From IMG/VR virus record IMGVR_UViG_3300010403_000036, positions 1-40,141 of that record: a stretch of DNA of 40,141 nucleotides; one strand, 5' to 3'. The notes under the pieces were generated by a model. That model made no database searches. It was not told the DNA's origin and was given only the letters and a program-made list of their open reading frames with translations. This DNA is from a virus. Below, piece after piece: positions 7,536 to 16,316 of the stretch. The number at the start of each line of letters is the position of its first letter. Position 1 is the stretch's first letter. Position numbers and translations under genes: made by a program.

Positions 7536-8345
7536 ATGCGTCCTCATGGCAATGCCCAGATCAGTGCGCAAAGGCCGCGCGCGCTTGGCGTTTGCCAGCG
7601 TTGCGGTGGGCTTTACAATCTTGACCGGCTGCAATGGCAGTGGGACTGGTTGCAAGGTCCGCGCCTGCGTAACCTGATGATCCAAGTTTGCCCGACTTGT
7701 CTCGACGTGCCGCAGGAGAACGGGCGCACCATCATCCTGCCGCCGGACCCGGTGCCGGTCGCATTTCCATTGCCGGAGGACTACGCGGCGGCCGACAATC
7801 CGGCGTCCTACCTCGGCTATAACGTCGCCAACGCCTTCCTGCCTAATCCGCCACAAAGCCTCGGCGGCAACATCGGAAACATGACGCTGAATGCTGGCGT
7901 CGATGCCGCGTTCAACGGTGTGACGAACAAGCGCGCCGAATACTGCGCTGCACTCTCCGTTTCGAATTCGAGCTTCCAGAACACGGTCGGGAAAAACTGG
8001 TCCGCTGATCCGAGCGGCACGTCGCTGACCATCAGTTCGACCGTTCCGGTGCTCACGCACATCGTCGAGTCCATCACGCTGTATGCACCGAATGATCGTG
8101 GCTTCCTTAACTCGGCCACGGGGATCACCGGTTATGCGCTCCAGGGCAGTGCCAATGGCGCAACTTGGACCACAATCCTGTCGGGCACGACAGCCGGTGG
8201 CGCCGGCGAGACTATCACTGCGAGCACGACATCGGCCGCAGCCTACCAGTATCACCGTATCGCGATCCAAGGAGATGGCGTCTCCGCTGTCGCCATCGCG
8301 CAGGCGATCATGAACATCTCCGACGCTTCTCCGAACGACATCTGA
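7536..8345 (+). CDS. zinc-ribbon plus discoidin-like virion protein
   Basis: 269 aa. Residues 18-58 hold a zinc ribbon with CQRC (20/23) and CPTC (52/55). Residues about 100-265 look like an F5/8-type C (discoidin-like) beta-sandwich, with conserved-looking ITGYALQGSANGATWTTI and YQYHRIAI segments. ATG 7536 is supported by GGAGG at 7524-7528. The gene lies between two adaptor-like genes, so a tail or connector location is likely. Discoidin folds often bind carbohydrate, which hints at receptor or capsule binding, but no ligand residues can be assigned here. Confidence 0.55.
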   Translation: MRPHGNAQISAQRPRALGVCQRCGGLYNLDRLQWQWDWLQGPRLRNLMIQVCPTCLDVPQENGRTIILPPDPVPVAFPLPEDYAAADNPASYLGYNVANAFLPNPPQSLGGNIGNMTLNAGVDAAFNGVTNKRAEYCAALSVSNSSFQNTVGKNWSADPSGTSLTISSTVPVLTHIVESITLYAPNDRGFLNSATGITGYALQGSANGATWTTILSGTTAGGAGETITASTTSAAAYQYHRIAIQGDGVSAVAIAQAIMNISDASPNDI

Positions 8346-8352
8346 GGCAGGC

Positions 8353-9087
8353 ATGGCGATAAACTATTCAACGCTGGTTTCGGAATGCGCGACAATCACA
8401 GTGATTTCGTCGACCATTCTGGTATCCGGCGACAATAATTTCGGCGGCATCATGGAATCGGCAATCAACTATGCCGAAGGCCGTCTTTATCGAGACCTCG
8501 ACCTTGTATCGGCGAGCATCGTCGATGCATCAGTGGTCTGTACGTCAGGCGTGCGCACCGTTTCGCTGTCGACGACCGCAGGGAATCCGCTCCAGATAGA
8601 TGCGCTCAATCTGTTGAGTTCGGCGGGGACGACATCATCGAATGCGACGAGGATACCACTTGTTCCGGCGGCGAGATCGGTTATCGACATGATCTATCCG
8701 TCGGTGGTCTCGTCGAACTGCGGCCAGCCACAGTTCTTCGCGCGTCTGAGCGATACCCAAGTGATCATGGGACCGGCACCCGATCAGGCCTATGGCATCG
8801 AAATGCAGGCGACGATCCGCCCCGATCCTCTATCCGCGTCTAACTCATCGACATGGCTGACACAGAACGTACCGGAATTAATGGTCGCTGCCACGATGAT
8901 CTTCCTGTCTGGGTACATGCGTAACTTCGGGGCGGAATCCGACAACCCGCAAATGGCCCAGAGCTGGGAGAACCAATACAAGGCGCTGATGGCGACGGCA
9001 TCGGTCGATTCCATGCGACAGAAATTCGAGTCAGCGGCGTGGACGGCGCAAAGCCCGACGCCGCTCGCCACGCCCCCGAGGGCCTGA
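8353..9087 (+). CDS. second connector adaptor-like protein
   Basis: 244 aa with the general layout of SU10/phiEco32-type adaptors. It has an N-terminal helical segment with NNFGGIMESAINYAEGRLYR (about residues 27-46), a beta core, the phrase QPQFFARLSDTQVIMGP (about 125-142), and C-terminal helices with PELMVAATMIFLSGYMRNF ending in WENQYKALM. The gene lies between the zinc-ribbon protein and the nozzle-like protein. Together with 6818-7534 it gives two adaptor-like proteins. Adaptors of this type form a dodecameric ring under the portal. Confidence 0.65.
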   Translation: MAINYSTLVSECATITVISSTILVSGDNNFGGIMESAINYAEGRLYRDLDLVSASIVDASVVCTSGVRTVSLSTTAGNPLQIDALNLLSSAGTTSSNATRIPLVPAARSVIDMIYPSVVSSNCGQPQFFARLSDTQVIMGPAPDQAYGIEMQATIRPDPLSASNSSTWLTQNVPELMVAATMIFLSGYMRNFGAESDNPQMAQSWENQYKALMATASVDSMRQKFESAAWTAQSPTPLATPPRA

Positions 9088-9090
9088 CGC

Positions 9091-11130
9091 ATGGCATGGG
9101 GGGCAATCCAACTAAAGCCTGGCGTGGACACCCAGATGACGCTGTCGGCGAACACTGCCGGCGTCTCGCAGTCGCAACTGGTTCGCTACAAGGAAAATCT
9201 GATCCAGTGTTACGGAGGATGGGAAAGCTACGTCTCTTTCACAATCCCATCGACCGTGCGCGACCTTCATCCGTGGCAGGACATCAACGCCGTCCAACAT
9301 CTTGGCGTCGGCGCCACGCAGACGCTCGCGGTTATCACGGCCGGCTCCTATCAAGACATAACGCCGCAAACGACTACCACAAACCCGCCACCAAATTTTT
9401 CTATCTCATCGGGTAGCAATATTCTGACGATCGTGGACGGGGGTGCAAATGCCACGGTCTACAACACGATCTACCTCAATACGCCGATCGCTATTGGCGG
9501 GTTTCTCCTGAATGGCGCATATCCGATTAACACGGTAACCGGATCGTCCATCTATACGGTTTTGCTGCCGTCGAATTCGACATCGACCGTGACATCGAGC
9601 GGAAAACTGCCGGTGTTCTCGATCTCGTCCGGCTCGGCAACGGTCACGGTCACGCTCTCTAACAACGGATTCACAGCGACTCTGGGACTGCTTCAACAGT
9701 TCATCGCGCCCACGCAAGTCGGTTCGACAGGTGCCGGCATTTTAGTCCAGGGCAAGTACCAGATTGCGACGGTCATCGATTCCACGAACTTCACCATCAA
9801 TGCTGCAACGCAGGCCAGTACGACGGCGACAGCGACGATGAACTCCAGTCGCGCGCAGATTGTCTATTATGTGACGCTTGGCCCCGGATCTGTCGGGAGT
9901 GGCTTCGGGTCCGGAGGGTTTGGGTCCGGCGGTTTTGGAACGGGCACCGCGAGCGCTGGCGTTTCCGGGACGCCAATCACAGCCGACGACTGGACAATGG
10001 ATAACTGGGGCGAAATCCTGCTCGCATGCCCCGAGGACGGTCCGATATACGCATGGTCGCCGAGTTTTGGTTTTCAGAACGCGCAGGTGATCAACCAAGC
10101 CCCGTTCTTCAACGGCGGTATCTTCGTTTCGATGCCGCAGCAAATTCTCGTGGCATGGCGATCGATCCTGTCCACCGGGGTTCAAGATCAACTGGTAGTG
10201 CGGTGGTGCGATGCTGGTGACTACACCAATTGGACCGTATCCAATCAGACGACCGCAGGCTCCTTCCACATCCCGAGTGGGAGCACGATCGTCGGAGGAT
10301 TACAGTGTCCGCAGTTTGGCCTGATCTCGACCGATATTGAAGTCTGGACGATGACCTATGTTGGCGGACAGGTGATTTTCAACTTCACCAAGGTTGGCAC
10401 TGGTTGCGGTTGGATCAGTTCGCATGCCTGCGGCATACTTGCTGGCAACCCATTCTGGATGTCTAACAACAACTTCTTCACGTTGGGGGCAAACGGTGTC
10501 GTTCCGCTGCCGTGCACAGTCTGGGATCAGGTGTTTCAAAACCTGTCGACTGCCTACCAGGAGAAGGTCCGCGTCGCAGTCAATTCCCCCTTCAACGAAG
10601 TTGCTTGGTTCTATCCTTCCGCCAATTCAACCGGCGAGAATGACAGTTATGTCAAGGTCCACATCGAGGGAAACGAATACGAATGGGACTATGGATCGCT
10701 AGAGCGTACCGCATGGACTGACGTTTCTGTTCTTGGCATGCCTATCGGCGTCGACACTAACGGTCAGATTTATCAGCATGAGACCGGCACCGCTATCACG
10801 GGCGCCGGTCTGCCCGGATTCAGGACAGGGTGGTGGACGATTGCTGAAGGTCAGGAGTTGCCATTCGTCGACATGATCATTCCGGACTTCATTTACGGTC
10901 TGCGGTCTGCATCGCAGGACGCATCGGTCAACATCACCTTCTATGGGGCCGACTATCCTAGTGGGCCGGTGACGACTTACGGTCCATACACGGTGACATC
11001 GGCTACGGATTTTATCAACACCCGGATTCGCAATCGGCTTCTATCGGCCTTCATCCAAAGTAACGCATCAAGCGAATTTTGGAGAATTGGCCGTATTCGG
11101 TTCCGGCTTGGCCAGTCTGGCAGGAGATAG
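9091..11130 (+). CDS. tail nozzle / tubular protein B-like protein
   Basis: 679-aa beta-rich protein. Its position right after an adaptor and its size match podoviral nozzle or tail-tubular-B proteins, which form the hexameric tail tube end. Residues about 15-60 carry SQSQLVRYKENLIQCYGGWE, followed by DLHPWQDINAVQHLGVG, typical of the first propeller blade in these proteins. Residues about 105-260 are an inserted Ser/Thr-rich domain, and 268-290 a Gly-Phe-rich GSGGFG linker. The remainder contains repeated W-rich strands (DDWTMDNWGE, NEVAWFYPSAN, YEWDYGSLERTAW). It starts 3 bp after the adaptor. The call rests on layout and context. Confidence 0.6.
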   Translation: MAWGAIQLKPGVDTQMTLSANTAGVSQSQLVRYKENLIQCYGGWESYVSFTIPSTVRDLHPWQDINAVQHLGVGATQTLAVITAGSYQDITPQTTTTNPPPNFSISSGSNILTIVDGGANATVYNTIYLNTPIAIGGFLLNGAYPINTVTGSSIYTVLLPSNSTSTVTSSGKLPVFSISSGSATVTVTLSNNGFTATLGLLQQFIAPTQVGSTGAGILVQGKYQIATVIDSTNFTINAATQASTTATATMNSSRAQIVYYVTLGPGSVGSGFGSGGFGSGGFGTGTASAGVSGTPITADDWTMDNWGEILLACPEDGPIYAWSPSFGFQNAQVINQAPFFNGGIFVSMPQQILVAWRSILSTGVQDQLVVRWCDAGDYTNWTVSNQTTAGSFHIPSGSTIVGGLQCPQFGLISTDIEVWTMTYVGGQVIFNFTKVGTGCGWISSHACGILAGNPFWMSNNNFFTLGANGVVPLPCTVWDQVFQNLSTAYQEKVRVAVNSPFNEVAWFYPSANSTGENDSYVKVHIEGNEYEWDYGSLERTAWTDVSVLGMPIGVDTNGQIYQHETGTAITGAGLPGFRTGWWTIAEGQELPFVDMIIPDFIYGLRSASQDASVNITFYGADYPSGPVTTYGPYTVTSATDFINTRIRNRLLSAFIQSNASSEFWRIGRIRFRLGQSGRR

Positions 11131-11133
11131 CTT

Positions 11134-11361
11134 ATGGCGTTCGGAATTGGCGATCTCCTTCAGACATTGCAGCAGGGCGTGCAGGCGATCAATAATCTGG
11201 CGACGCAGATCGGCGTGATCTTCCCGAGCGTAACGGCGGCATCGACTGCAGGCCCTTCGGTGGTCGGAGCGATAAGCTATTCATCGTCACTTGCGACTGG
11301 CTTTATGCTGATCGAACTGTCGTCCGGTGTGACTGTTAAAGTTCCATTTTACACGCAATAG
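11134..11361 (+). CDS. small phage protein, unknown
   Basis: 75 aa, unrecognised. An N-terminal amphipathic helix (IGDLLQTLQQGVQAINNLA, about 5-23) is followed by a hydrophobic Ala/Ser-rich stretch and a beta-like end. AGGAGA at 11122-11127 is a strong ribosome-binding site. It sits between the nozzle-like and collar-fibre genes, with 3- and 7-bp gaps, and so belongs to the tail operon. A tail-tip accessory role is possible but not shown. Confidence 0.55.
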   Translation: MAFGIGDLLQTLQQGVQAINNLATQIGVIFPSVTAASTAGPSVVGAISYSSSLATGFMLIELSSGVTVKVPFYTQ

Positions 11362-11368
11362 GTGACGC

Positions 11369-12334
11369 ATGGTCTCGACCTTCACACCGAATATCCAACT
11401 CGAAGAGCCCGCACGAGGGGATTACGTCGGGACGTGGGATACGCCGGTCAATGCCAACATGACGTTGATCGATCTCGTCGTGGGAGGCGCGACGACAATC
11501 GCTTTGAACAACTCCCCGGTTGTTCTCGCGTCCGCGCAATTCCAATGCAAGACGATAACATTTAATTCGACGCTGACCGGAAGTGTCGTGATCACGTTTC
11601 CAACGTCGTTCACAAAAAGCTATGAGATTCGCAATGTCTGCACGGGATCAAGCGCGTTTGTGGTGACGCTGCAGACCACTGCCGCTTCGGCCCAAGTGGT
11701 CTGTGCGCCTCCCGGAGAGACCGTTGAGATAATGAACCTTGGTGGAAACATTTTATTCAAAAACCTCGATCGCATCGGTGCATATTGGGACTACGCAGGA
11801 TCATCAGTGCCGGCGTGGGTCTCCGGATGCAGCGTGCCGCCGTACCTCAATTGCATCGGCACCACATTCTCGTCGGCGACCTATCCGCAGCTCGCGACCA
11901 TTCTCGGGAGTACGACGTTGCCGGATCAGCGAGGTCGATCGCGCTACGCCCTGAATCAGGGCACCGGCCGCATGACATCTTCCAATGCCGGTATCGACGG
12001 CAATACGATCTTTGCCGCGGGTGGCAACGACGGCGTGATGCTCAGCAGTGCAGAGATTCCCACGCTTAGTGTTGGACCAACAGCAAACAACATAACTCTT
12101 GCTGGTATTGGATTTAACATCCCTAAAGCCAACTCTGCCATAAGCCAACAACCATCGCCCACGACGGGTGGCAACAACACTCCGAATTCTCCCGGAACGT
12201 GGTCTGCTCTGACCTCTAGTGACTCATTCACTCCTGTTAATATAACCACAACCTACACCAACGCTTCTCAGAATAAGGTTGAGGCAACCACGCCGGGCCT
12301 TGTCGGCGGCATCGTCATGATCCGGGCCGGCTAA
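11369..12334 (+). CDS. tail fibre protein with phage collar domain
   Basis: 321 aa. The N-terminal 125 residues are a beta-rich stem or attachment domain that begins with GDYVGTWDTPVNANMTLID, a motif common at the start of phage fibres. Residues about 130-200 match the phage tail collar domain: IGAYWDYAGSSVPAW, then TTLPDQRGRSR. The last part is Asn/Thr-rich and ends in PGLVGGIVMIRAG, typical of collar proteins. Role: receptor-binding fibre. The composition becomes AT-richer near the end (12060-12290). Confidence 0.75.
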   Translation: MVSTFTPNIQLEEPARGDYVGTWDTPVNANMTLIDLVVGGATTIALNNSPVVLASAQFQCKTITFNSTLTGSVVITFPTSFTKSYEIRNVCTGSSAFVVTLQTTAASAQVVCAPPGETVEIMNLGGNILFKNLDRIGAYWDYAGSSVPAWVSGCSVPPYLNCIGTTFSSATYPQLATILGSTTLPDQRGRSRYALNQGTGRMTSSNAGIDGNTIFAAGGNDGVMLSSAEIPTLSVGPTANNITLAGIGFNIPKANSAISQQPSPTTGGNNTPNSPGTWSALTSSDSFTPVNITTTYTNASQNKVEATTPGLVGGIVMIRAG

Positions 12335-12369
12335 TTGCCGTGAAATAGAAATGAGTATAGGTTCACAGG

Positions 12370-12963
12370 ATGCCATTGATCCATTTAGGTAGCCGGAAGG
12401 CGGTCTCCCAGAACATTCGGGAGATGAAAAAAAGTGGAAACCCGCAGGATCAGGCGGTCGCCGCGGCATTGCGCAATGCACGAGAATACGGGGCGAAATT
12501 CGCAGCCGGCGGGGTACCAAAGCAGAAGCCGCATTCCGGCTTCCTTCATTCCCCGGTGCCGGGGAGGACCGACAAATTACCGGTCTCGGTAGCGGGCGGG
12601 TCTTATGTATTGCCGGCCGACCATGTCTCGGCACTCGGGCAGAACAATTCGTTGGCAGGCGCCGACGTCGTCAACAAGACCTTCAAACTCGGCCCCTACG
12701 GATCGAAGCCGACCAAACTGCGCGGAACGAAAGTCTCAGTGCCGCACCTTGATTTTCGGAGTTCGAAGTTTGCCGATGGTGGCGCGACTGAGGACGTGCC
12801 GATCATCGCGGCCGGGGGTGAAATTGTGATTCCGCCGGAAGCCATCATTGAGCGGTTCGGCGATCTGGAGAAGGGGCATCAAGCCCTCGACAAATGGGTC
12901 CTCGACACCCGGAAAAAGCACATACGCACCCTGCGCAGCCTCAAAGGCCCGAAAAAGGACTGA
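12370..12963 (+). CDS. conserved-type podoviral virion protein with GG boxes
   Basis: 197 aa. The N-terminus (about 1-42) is helical and basic, with KAVSQNIREMKKSGNPQDQA and AAALRNARE, then KFAAGGVP. The middle has SVAGGSYVLPADHVSALG, and later KFADGGATEDVPIIAAGGE with VIPPEAI. The phrases AGGSYVLPADHVSALG and AGGEIVIPPEAI are familiar from podoviral genomes, where these proteins sit between fibre and ejection genes. The function is not known. The ATG lacks a strong Shine-Dalgarno (only AGG nearby). It shares the [FY]A[AD]GG box with the two ejection-type proteins downstream. Confidence 0.6.
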   Translation: MPLIHLGSRKAVSQNIREMKKSGNPQDQAVAAALRNAREYGAKFAAGGVPKQKPHSGFLHSPVPGRTDKLPVSVAGGSYVLPADHVSALGQNNSLAGADVVNKTFKLGPYGSKPTKLRGTKVSVPHLDFRSSKFADGGATEDVPIIAAGGEIVIPPEAIIERFGDLEKGHQALDKWVLDTRKKHIRTLRSLKGPKKD

Positions 12964-12966
12964 ACC

Positions 12967-13479
12967 ATGACATGTCCGTCCATCGTTCGCGTGGCACGGC
13001 CCGAAGACCATCAGGAGGTCTGGCGCCTGTTTCTCCAAGGCCACCGCGAGAACGGCCAATTCAATCTCGCTCCCGAGAAGGTCGAATTTTTCCTGTCTCG
13101 CGCGCTTTATCCGGAGATGATCCCCGAATGGGACACCGGACCGCGCGGCGCGATCGGCGTGATCGGCGACATTGGTGCATTGGAGGCATTGGTGTTCGTG
13201 ACGATTGGGTCCTACTGGTACTCGCACGATCGTCACCTCGAGGAATTCCTGGTTTTCGTCGATCCGGAATGCCGGCGATCGGACCACGCGCGCGCGCTGG
13301 TGGGTTGGATGAAAACCCAGAGCGACCGCACCGGCCTGCCGCTCGTCACCGGCATCATCTCTAACGAGAGAACTGAGGCGAAGGTCAGGCTCTATCAGCG
13401 GATGCTTCCGAAGGTTGGCGCATTCTTCCTCTACGGCGGCAAGGGCAGCGTCCATTCCTCCAGTGCTGCATACGCGTGA
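12967..13479 (+). CDS. GNAT-family acetyltransferase-like protein
   Basis: 170 aa. VRVARPEDHQEVWRL (7-21) is a typical GNAT start. The central strands include ALVFVTIGSYWYSHDRHLEEFLVF, and VDPECRRSDHARALVGWMK (98-116) fills the acetyl-CoA loop and helix position. The classical R/QxxGxG/A is degenerate (R-R-S-D-H-A), as in many phage GNATs. YQRMLPKVGAFFLYGG near the end fits the final strands. It follows the previous gene by 3 bp. Phage GNATs beside ejection proteins are common; the acceptor is unknown. Confidence 0.7.
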   Translation: MTCPSIVRVARPEDHQEVWRLFLQGHRENGQFNLAPEKVEFFLSRALYPEMIPEWDTGPRGAIGVIGDIGALEALVFVTIGSYWYSHDRHLEEFLVFVDPECRRSDHARALVGWMKTQSDRTGLPLVTGIISNERTEAKVRLYQRMLPKVGAFFLYGGKGSVHSSSAAYA

Positions 13480-13490
13480 GGATCTGAGCC

Positions 13491-16316
13491 ATGGGGTCGA
13501 AGGGCAGTACCACAAGCACGACGCAGAACCAGCAGCAGTCGCAGACCTATGCGCCGACTGGGGCCGGTTACCTTACGAATGCCCTCGACCGAGCATCGAG
13601 CGCGGCGGCGTTGCCGTTCAACATCCCTCAAGCTCCAGTTGCCGGTTTCTCGAACGATCAGCAGCAGGCATTCCAGCAGTACCGTGACGCGCAGGGGATG
13701 GCGCAGCCATACTACAATCAGGCGTCGAACTACTATTCGCCGCAGGGGGCGCAGGATTTCTTGAATCCCTACACTGCGAACGTTATGGCCAACCTCAAGG
13801 ATGTGTTCGGCCAGCAGACCTCCCAGAACACGGGCAAACTGACGCAACAGGCTGGTGGCATCGGTGCTGACCGGATCGCGGTCGGACAGGCGGAGCTCGC
13901 CAAGCAGCAGGGGCTTGTGGCAGGCCAGACACTTTCCGGCATGTACGACAATGCGGTGCGGCAGGCGCAGTCGGCAGGCCAAGGCCAGATGGCGCTAGGC
14001 CAAGCGGCGCAGGGCTCGGCCTTGCAGGGCGCGGGTGCGCTCTACGGCGCCGGCCAGCAGCAGCAGCAGTTGCAGCAGCAGCAACTGAATTCGCCGTACC
14101 AGCAGCAATTGGCGCAGGCGGCGTTCCCGTATCAGCAGGCGCAGTTCCTGTCCGGCATCACGGGAGCGCTGGCACCCGGTCTCGGCGGAACGACGTCGGG
14201 CTACAGCAACATGCAGGGAACGAAGACGGCCCCGGGCCCGAGCCTTTTCAGTCAGATACTCGGTGGCGGCACGGCAGCGCTCGGCGGCCTTGGCGCAACC
14301 GGCGCATTTGGAAATAATGGCTGGATGACCGGCAAGGGCGGCGAAGCCTATGGTGGAAATGGCGAATGGGGCGGCAGCTCGCAGTACCCGCTTGCTGGTC
14401 TGAGTCCTTCGGACTACGGCGCCGGTTTTGCGCGCGGCGGCCGCGCCGATCCGTATGTGATCGACCTGCCGCGCCGTCGGGATGGCTCGTATGGCTATGC
14501 TGATGGCGGCGAAGTGAGTGACGACCCGATCGACATCTCCGGCCGATCGATCATCCCGACCGTCGAGACTCCGGCGGCAAAGGCTGTCACGCCGCAGCTT
14601 CAGTTCGCCCCGATGGCGCAGGAATCGAGCGGCGGGAGCGGAAACGGCGGGAAGGGCGGTGGGATTGGAGGTCTTGTTGGGAGCGCCCTTAAGCTATTGC
14701 CCCTCGCGCGGGGCGGCCGTGCTTATGCCGATGGCGGCGAGATCGACGACGAAAGCCCGGCGAGTTTTGACGAGCGCTTCCCATACCGGATGCCGGATGC
14801 AGGTGCCATGGATGCTTGGCGAGCGGACGCTCCGTCACCGGATAAGGCCATGGCAGAACCGGTCATGGCATTCTCCGGCGAAGACGCGTCAGACTCGCCC
14901 GCGGCGCGCGCTGTGAGTTCGTTCGCCCGCGGCCCAACTCCGCCGTCATCTCCAGCCAACCCCTATTCTGTGGCCTCCGCTGCTCCGGCAAGCGGCGGTT
15001 CGGAGAAGTCGGAATCCTTCGCGTCGAGCCCGTGGGCGGCGTTGATGGCGGCCGGGCTCGGCATGATGGCCGGCACGTCACCTCATGCCGGCGTGAATAT
15101 TGGCCAAGGCGGGCTGCAGGGCCTGAAGACGCTCGCGGATCAGCGTGAATCCGCGCGGAAGGACGAGACGGTTGCGCAGGCGGCGCGCCGGCTCGAGATC
15201 GAAGCCAAGCACCACGAGGACCAGTACAGCCGGATGACGCCTTACCAGAAGGCGCAGGTCGCGAAGGCCGAGCGGGATGCCGCCATTGAGGCGCTGAAGC
15301 CGGTGCAGATCGGCCAGAACGCCTATGGCCAGCCGATCTACGCCAAGCGCAATCCGAAGACGGGTGAATACGAGCCCATTGCATTGCCCGGCCAGGAACC
15401 TGTGCCACCGGCACCGGCGGCCCCGGCCGCGCCCTCAGGCCAGATGGTCCCGGGAAAGGATGAAGCCTCACTGCCGGTCAACGCTAGGCCGACGCAGGGC
15501 CTCCTGCCCAACGGCACCCTCGGGAATGTCGAGCCGCCGCCGCCGACGGCGAATCCCGAGGCGCTCGAAGGCATGCGGCCGGCCGACGCCAAGATGGTCA
15601 AGGCGATTGCCGAAGGGCGGCAGAAGTTCCTGCCGATCGGTCGGAACAATCCTTACAACCGCTATATCATGGAGAAGGTCCACGAATACGATCCGGCCGT
15701 CGATGAGACGGCAGCAGCGCGCCGGCAGCGGACGGCCAACTTCTTCGCCGTCGGTACGCAGGGCGGTGGTGGCCAGAACATCACGGCCATGAACACGTTC
15801 GGCCAGCATGCCGACGAATTGCTCCGGTTGTCGGAAGAACTGAAGATGGGCAATTACCCGACGCTAAACGCTCTCCGAACGGCTCTTTCAAAACAAGGCC
15901 TTACCGAACGGGAAATCCAGTCGAAGATCGGCGCTTGGGAGGTTGCTTCCAAGGCTGTCGCGGACGAAGGCGCCAAGGTGTTTGCCGGATCGAACAGCGC
16001 GCTCGCTGACCGTGAATCATGGCAGGGCAAATTCGACGTGAACAACCCGCAGACGGTGACCAAAGAAAAACTGAAGGAAGTCGTCAAGCTGATCGAGGGG
16101 CGGCTGAATGCGCTCACGAATCAGTACAACGAAGGCATGCGGACCTCGCACGACGCCAAGGACTTCATCGCGCCGCGCACCCGGGAGATTTTCGACCGCA
16201 TCGCCTCCGGAAAAGGGGAGAAGGGCGGCGGAGAAGGTCCAAAGGTCGGTGAGCGCAAGCAGTTCAAGCAGGGCTGGGGCCGCTGGGACGGCAAATCATG
16301 GGTGCCTGAGCAATGA
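13491..16316 (+). CDS. large internal virion / ejection-type protein (Q-rich)
   Basis: 941 aa. Residues 1-230 are very Gln/Ala-rich (runs of QQQ near 185-200). Residues about 235-310 are Gly-rich, with hydrophobic stretches that could be membrane-active. YADGG boxes occur at about 336 and 412, each preceded by RGGR. After a disordered Ser/Pro part comes a helical region (about 545-610), a Pro-rich linker, and a C-terminal helical domain (about 690-930) with many KEKLKEVVKLIEGR-type helices, ending with WGRWDGKSWVPEQ. Size, low complexity and position before the pyrophosphatase-domain protein match podoviral ejection proteins that leave the capsid with the DNA. No lytic or nuclease motif was seen. 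Confidence 0.55.
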   Translation: MGSKGSTTSTTQNQQQSQTYAPTGAGYLTNALDRASSAAALPFNIPQAPVAGFSNDQQQAFQQYRDAQGMAQPYYNQASNYYSPQGAQDFLNPYTANVMANLKDVFGQQTSQNTGKLTQQAGGIGADRIAVGQAELAKQQGLVAGQTLSGMYDNAVRQAQSAGQGQMALGQAAQGSALQGAGALYGAGQQQQQLQQQQLNSPYQQQLAQAAFPYQQAQFLSGITGALAPGLGGTTSGYSNMQGTKTAPGPSLFSQILGGGTAALGGLGATGAFGNNGWMTGKGGEAYGGNGEWGGSSQYPLAGLSPSDYGAGFARGGRADPYVIDLPRRRDGSYGYADGGEVSDDPIDISGRSIIPTVETPAAKAVTPQLQFAPMAQESSGGSGNGGKGGGIGGLVGSALKLLPLARGGRAYADGGEIDDESPASFDERFPYRMPDAGAMDAWRADAPSPDKAMAEPVMAFSGEDASDSPAARAVSSFARGPTPPSSPANPYSVASAAPASGGSEKSESFASSPWAALMAAGLGMMAGTSPHAGVNIGQGGLQGLKTLADQRESARKDETVAQAARRLEIEAKHHEDQYSRMTPYQKAQVAKAERDAAIEALKPVQIGQNAYGQPIYAKRNPKTGEYEPIALPGQEPVPPAPAAPAAPSGQMVPGKDEASLPVNARPTQGLLPNGTLGNVEPPPPTANPEALEGMRPADAKMVKAIAEGRQKFLPIGRNNPYNRYIMEKVHEYDPAVDETAAARRQRTANFFAVGTQGGGGQNITAMNTFGQHADELLRLSEELKMGNYPTLNALRTALSKQGLTEREIQSKIGAWEVASKAVADEGAKVFAGSNSALADRESWQGKFDVNNPQTVTKEKLKEVVKLIEGRLNALTNQYNEGMRTSHDAKDFIAPRTREIFDRIASGKGEKGGGEGPKVGERKQFKQGWGRWDGKSWVPEQ

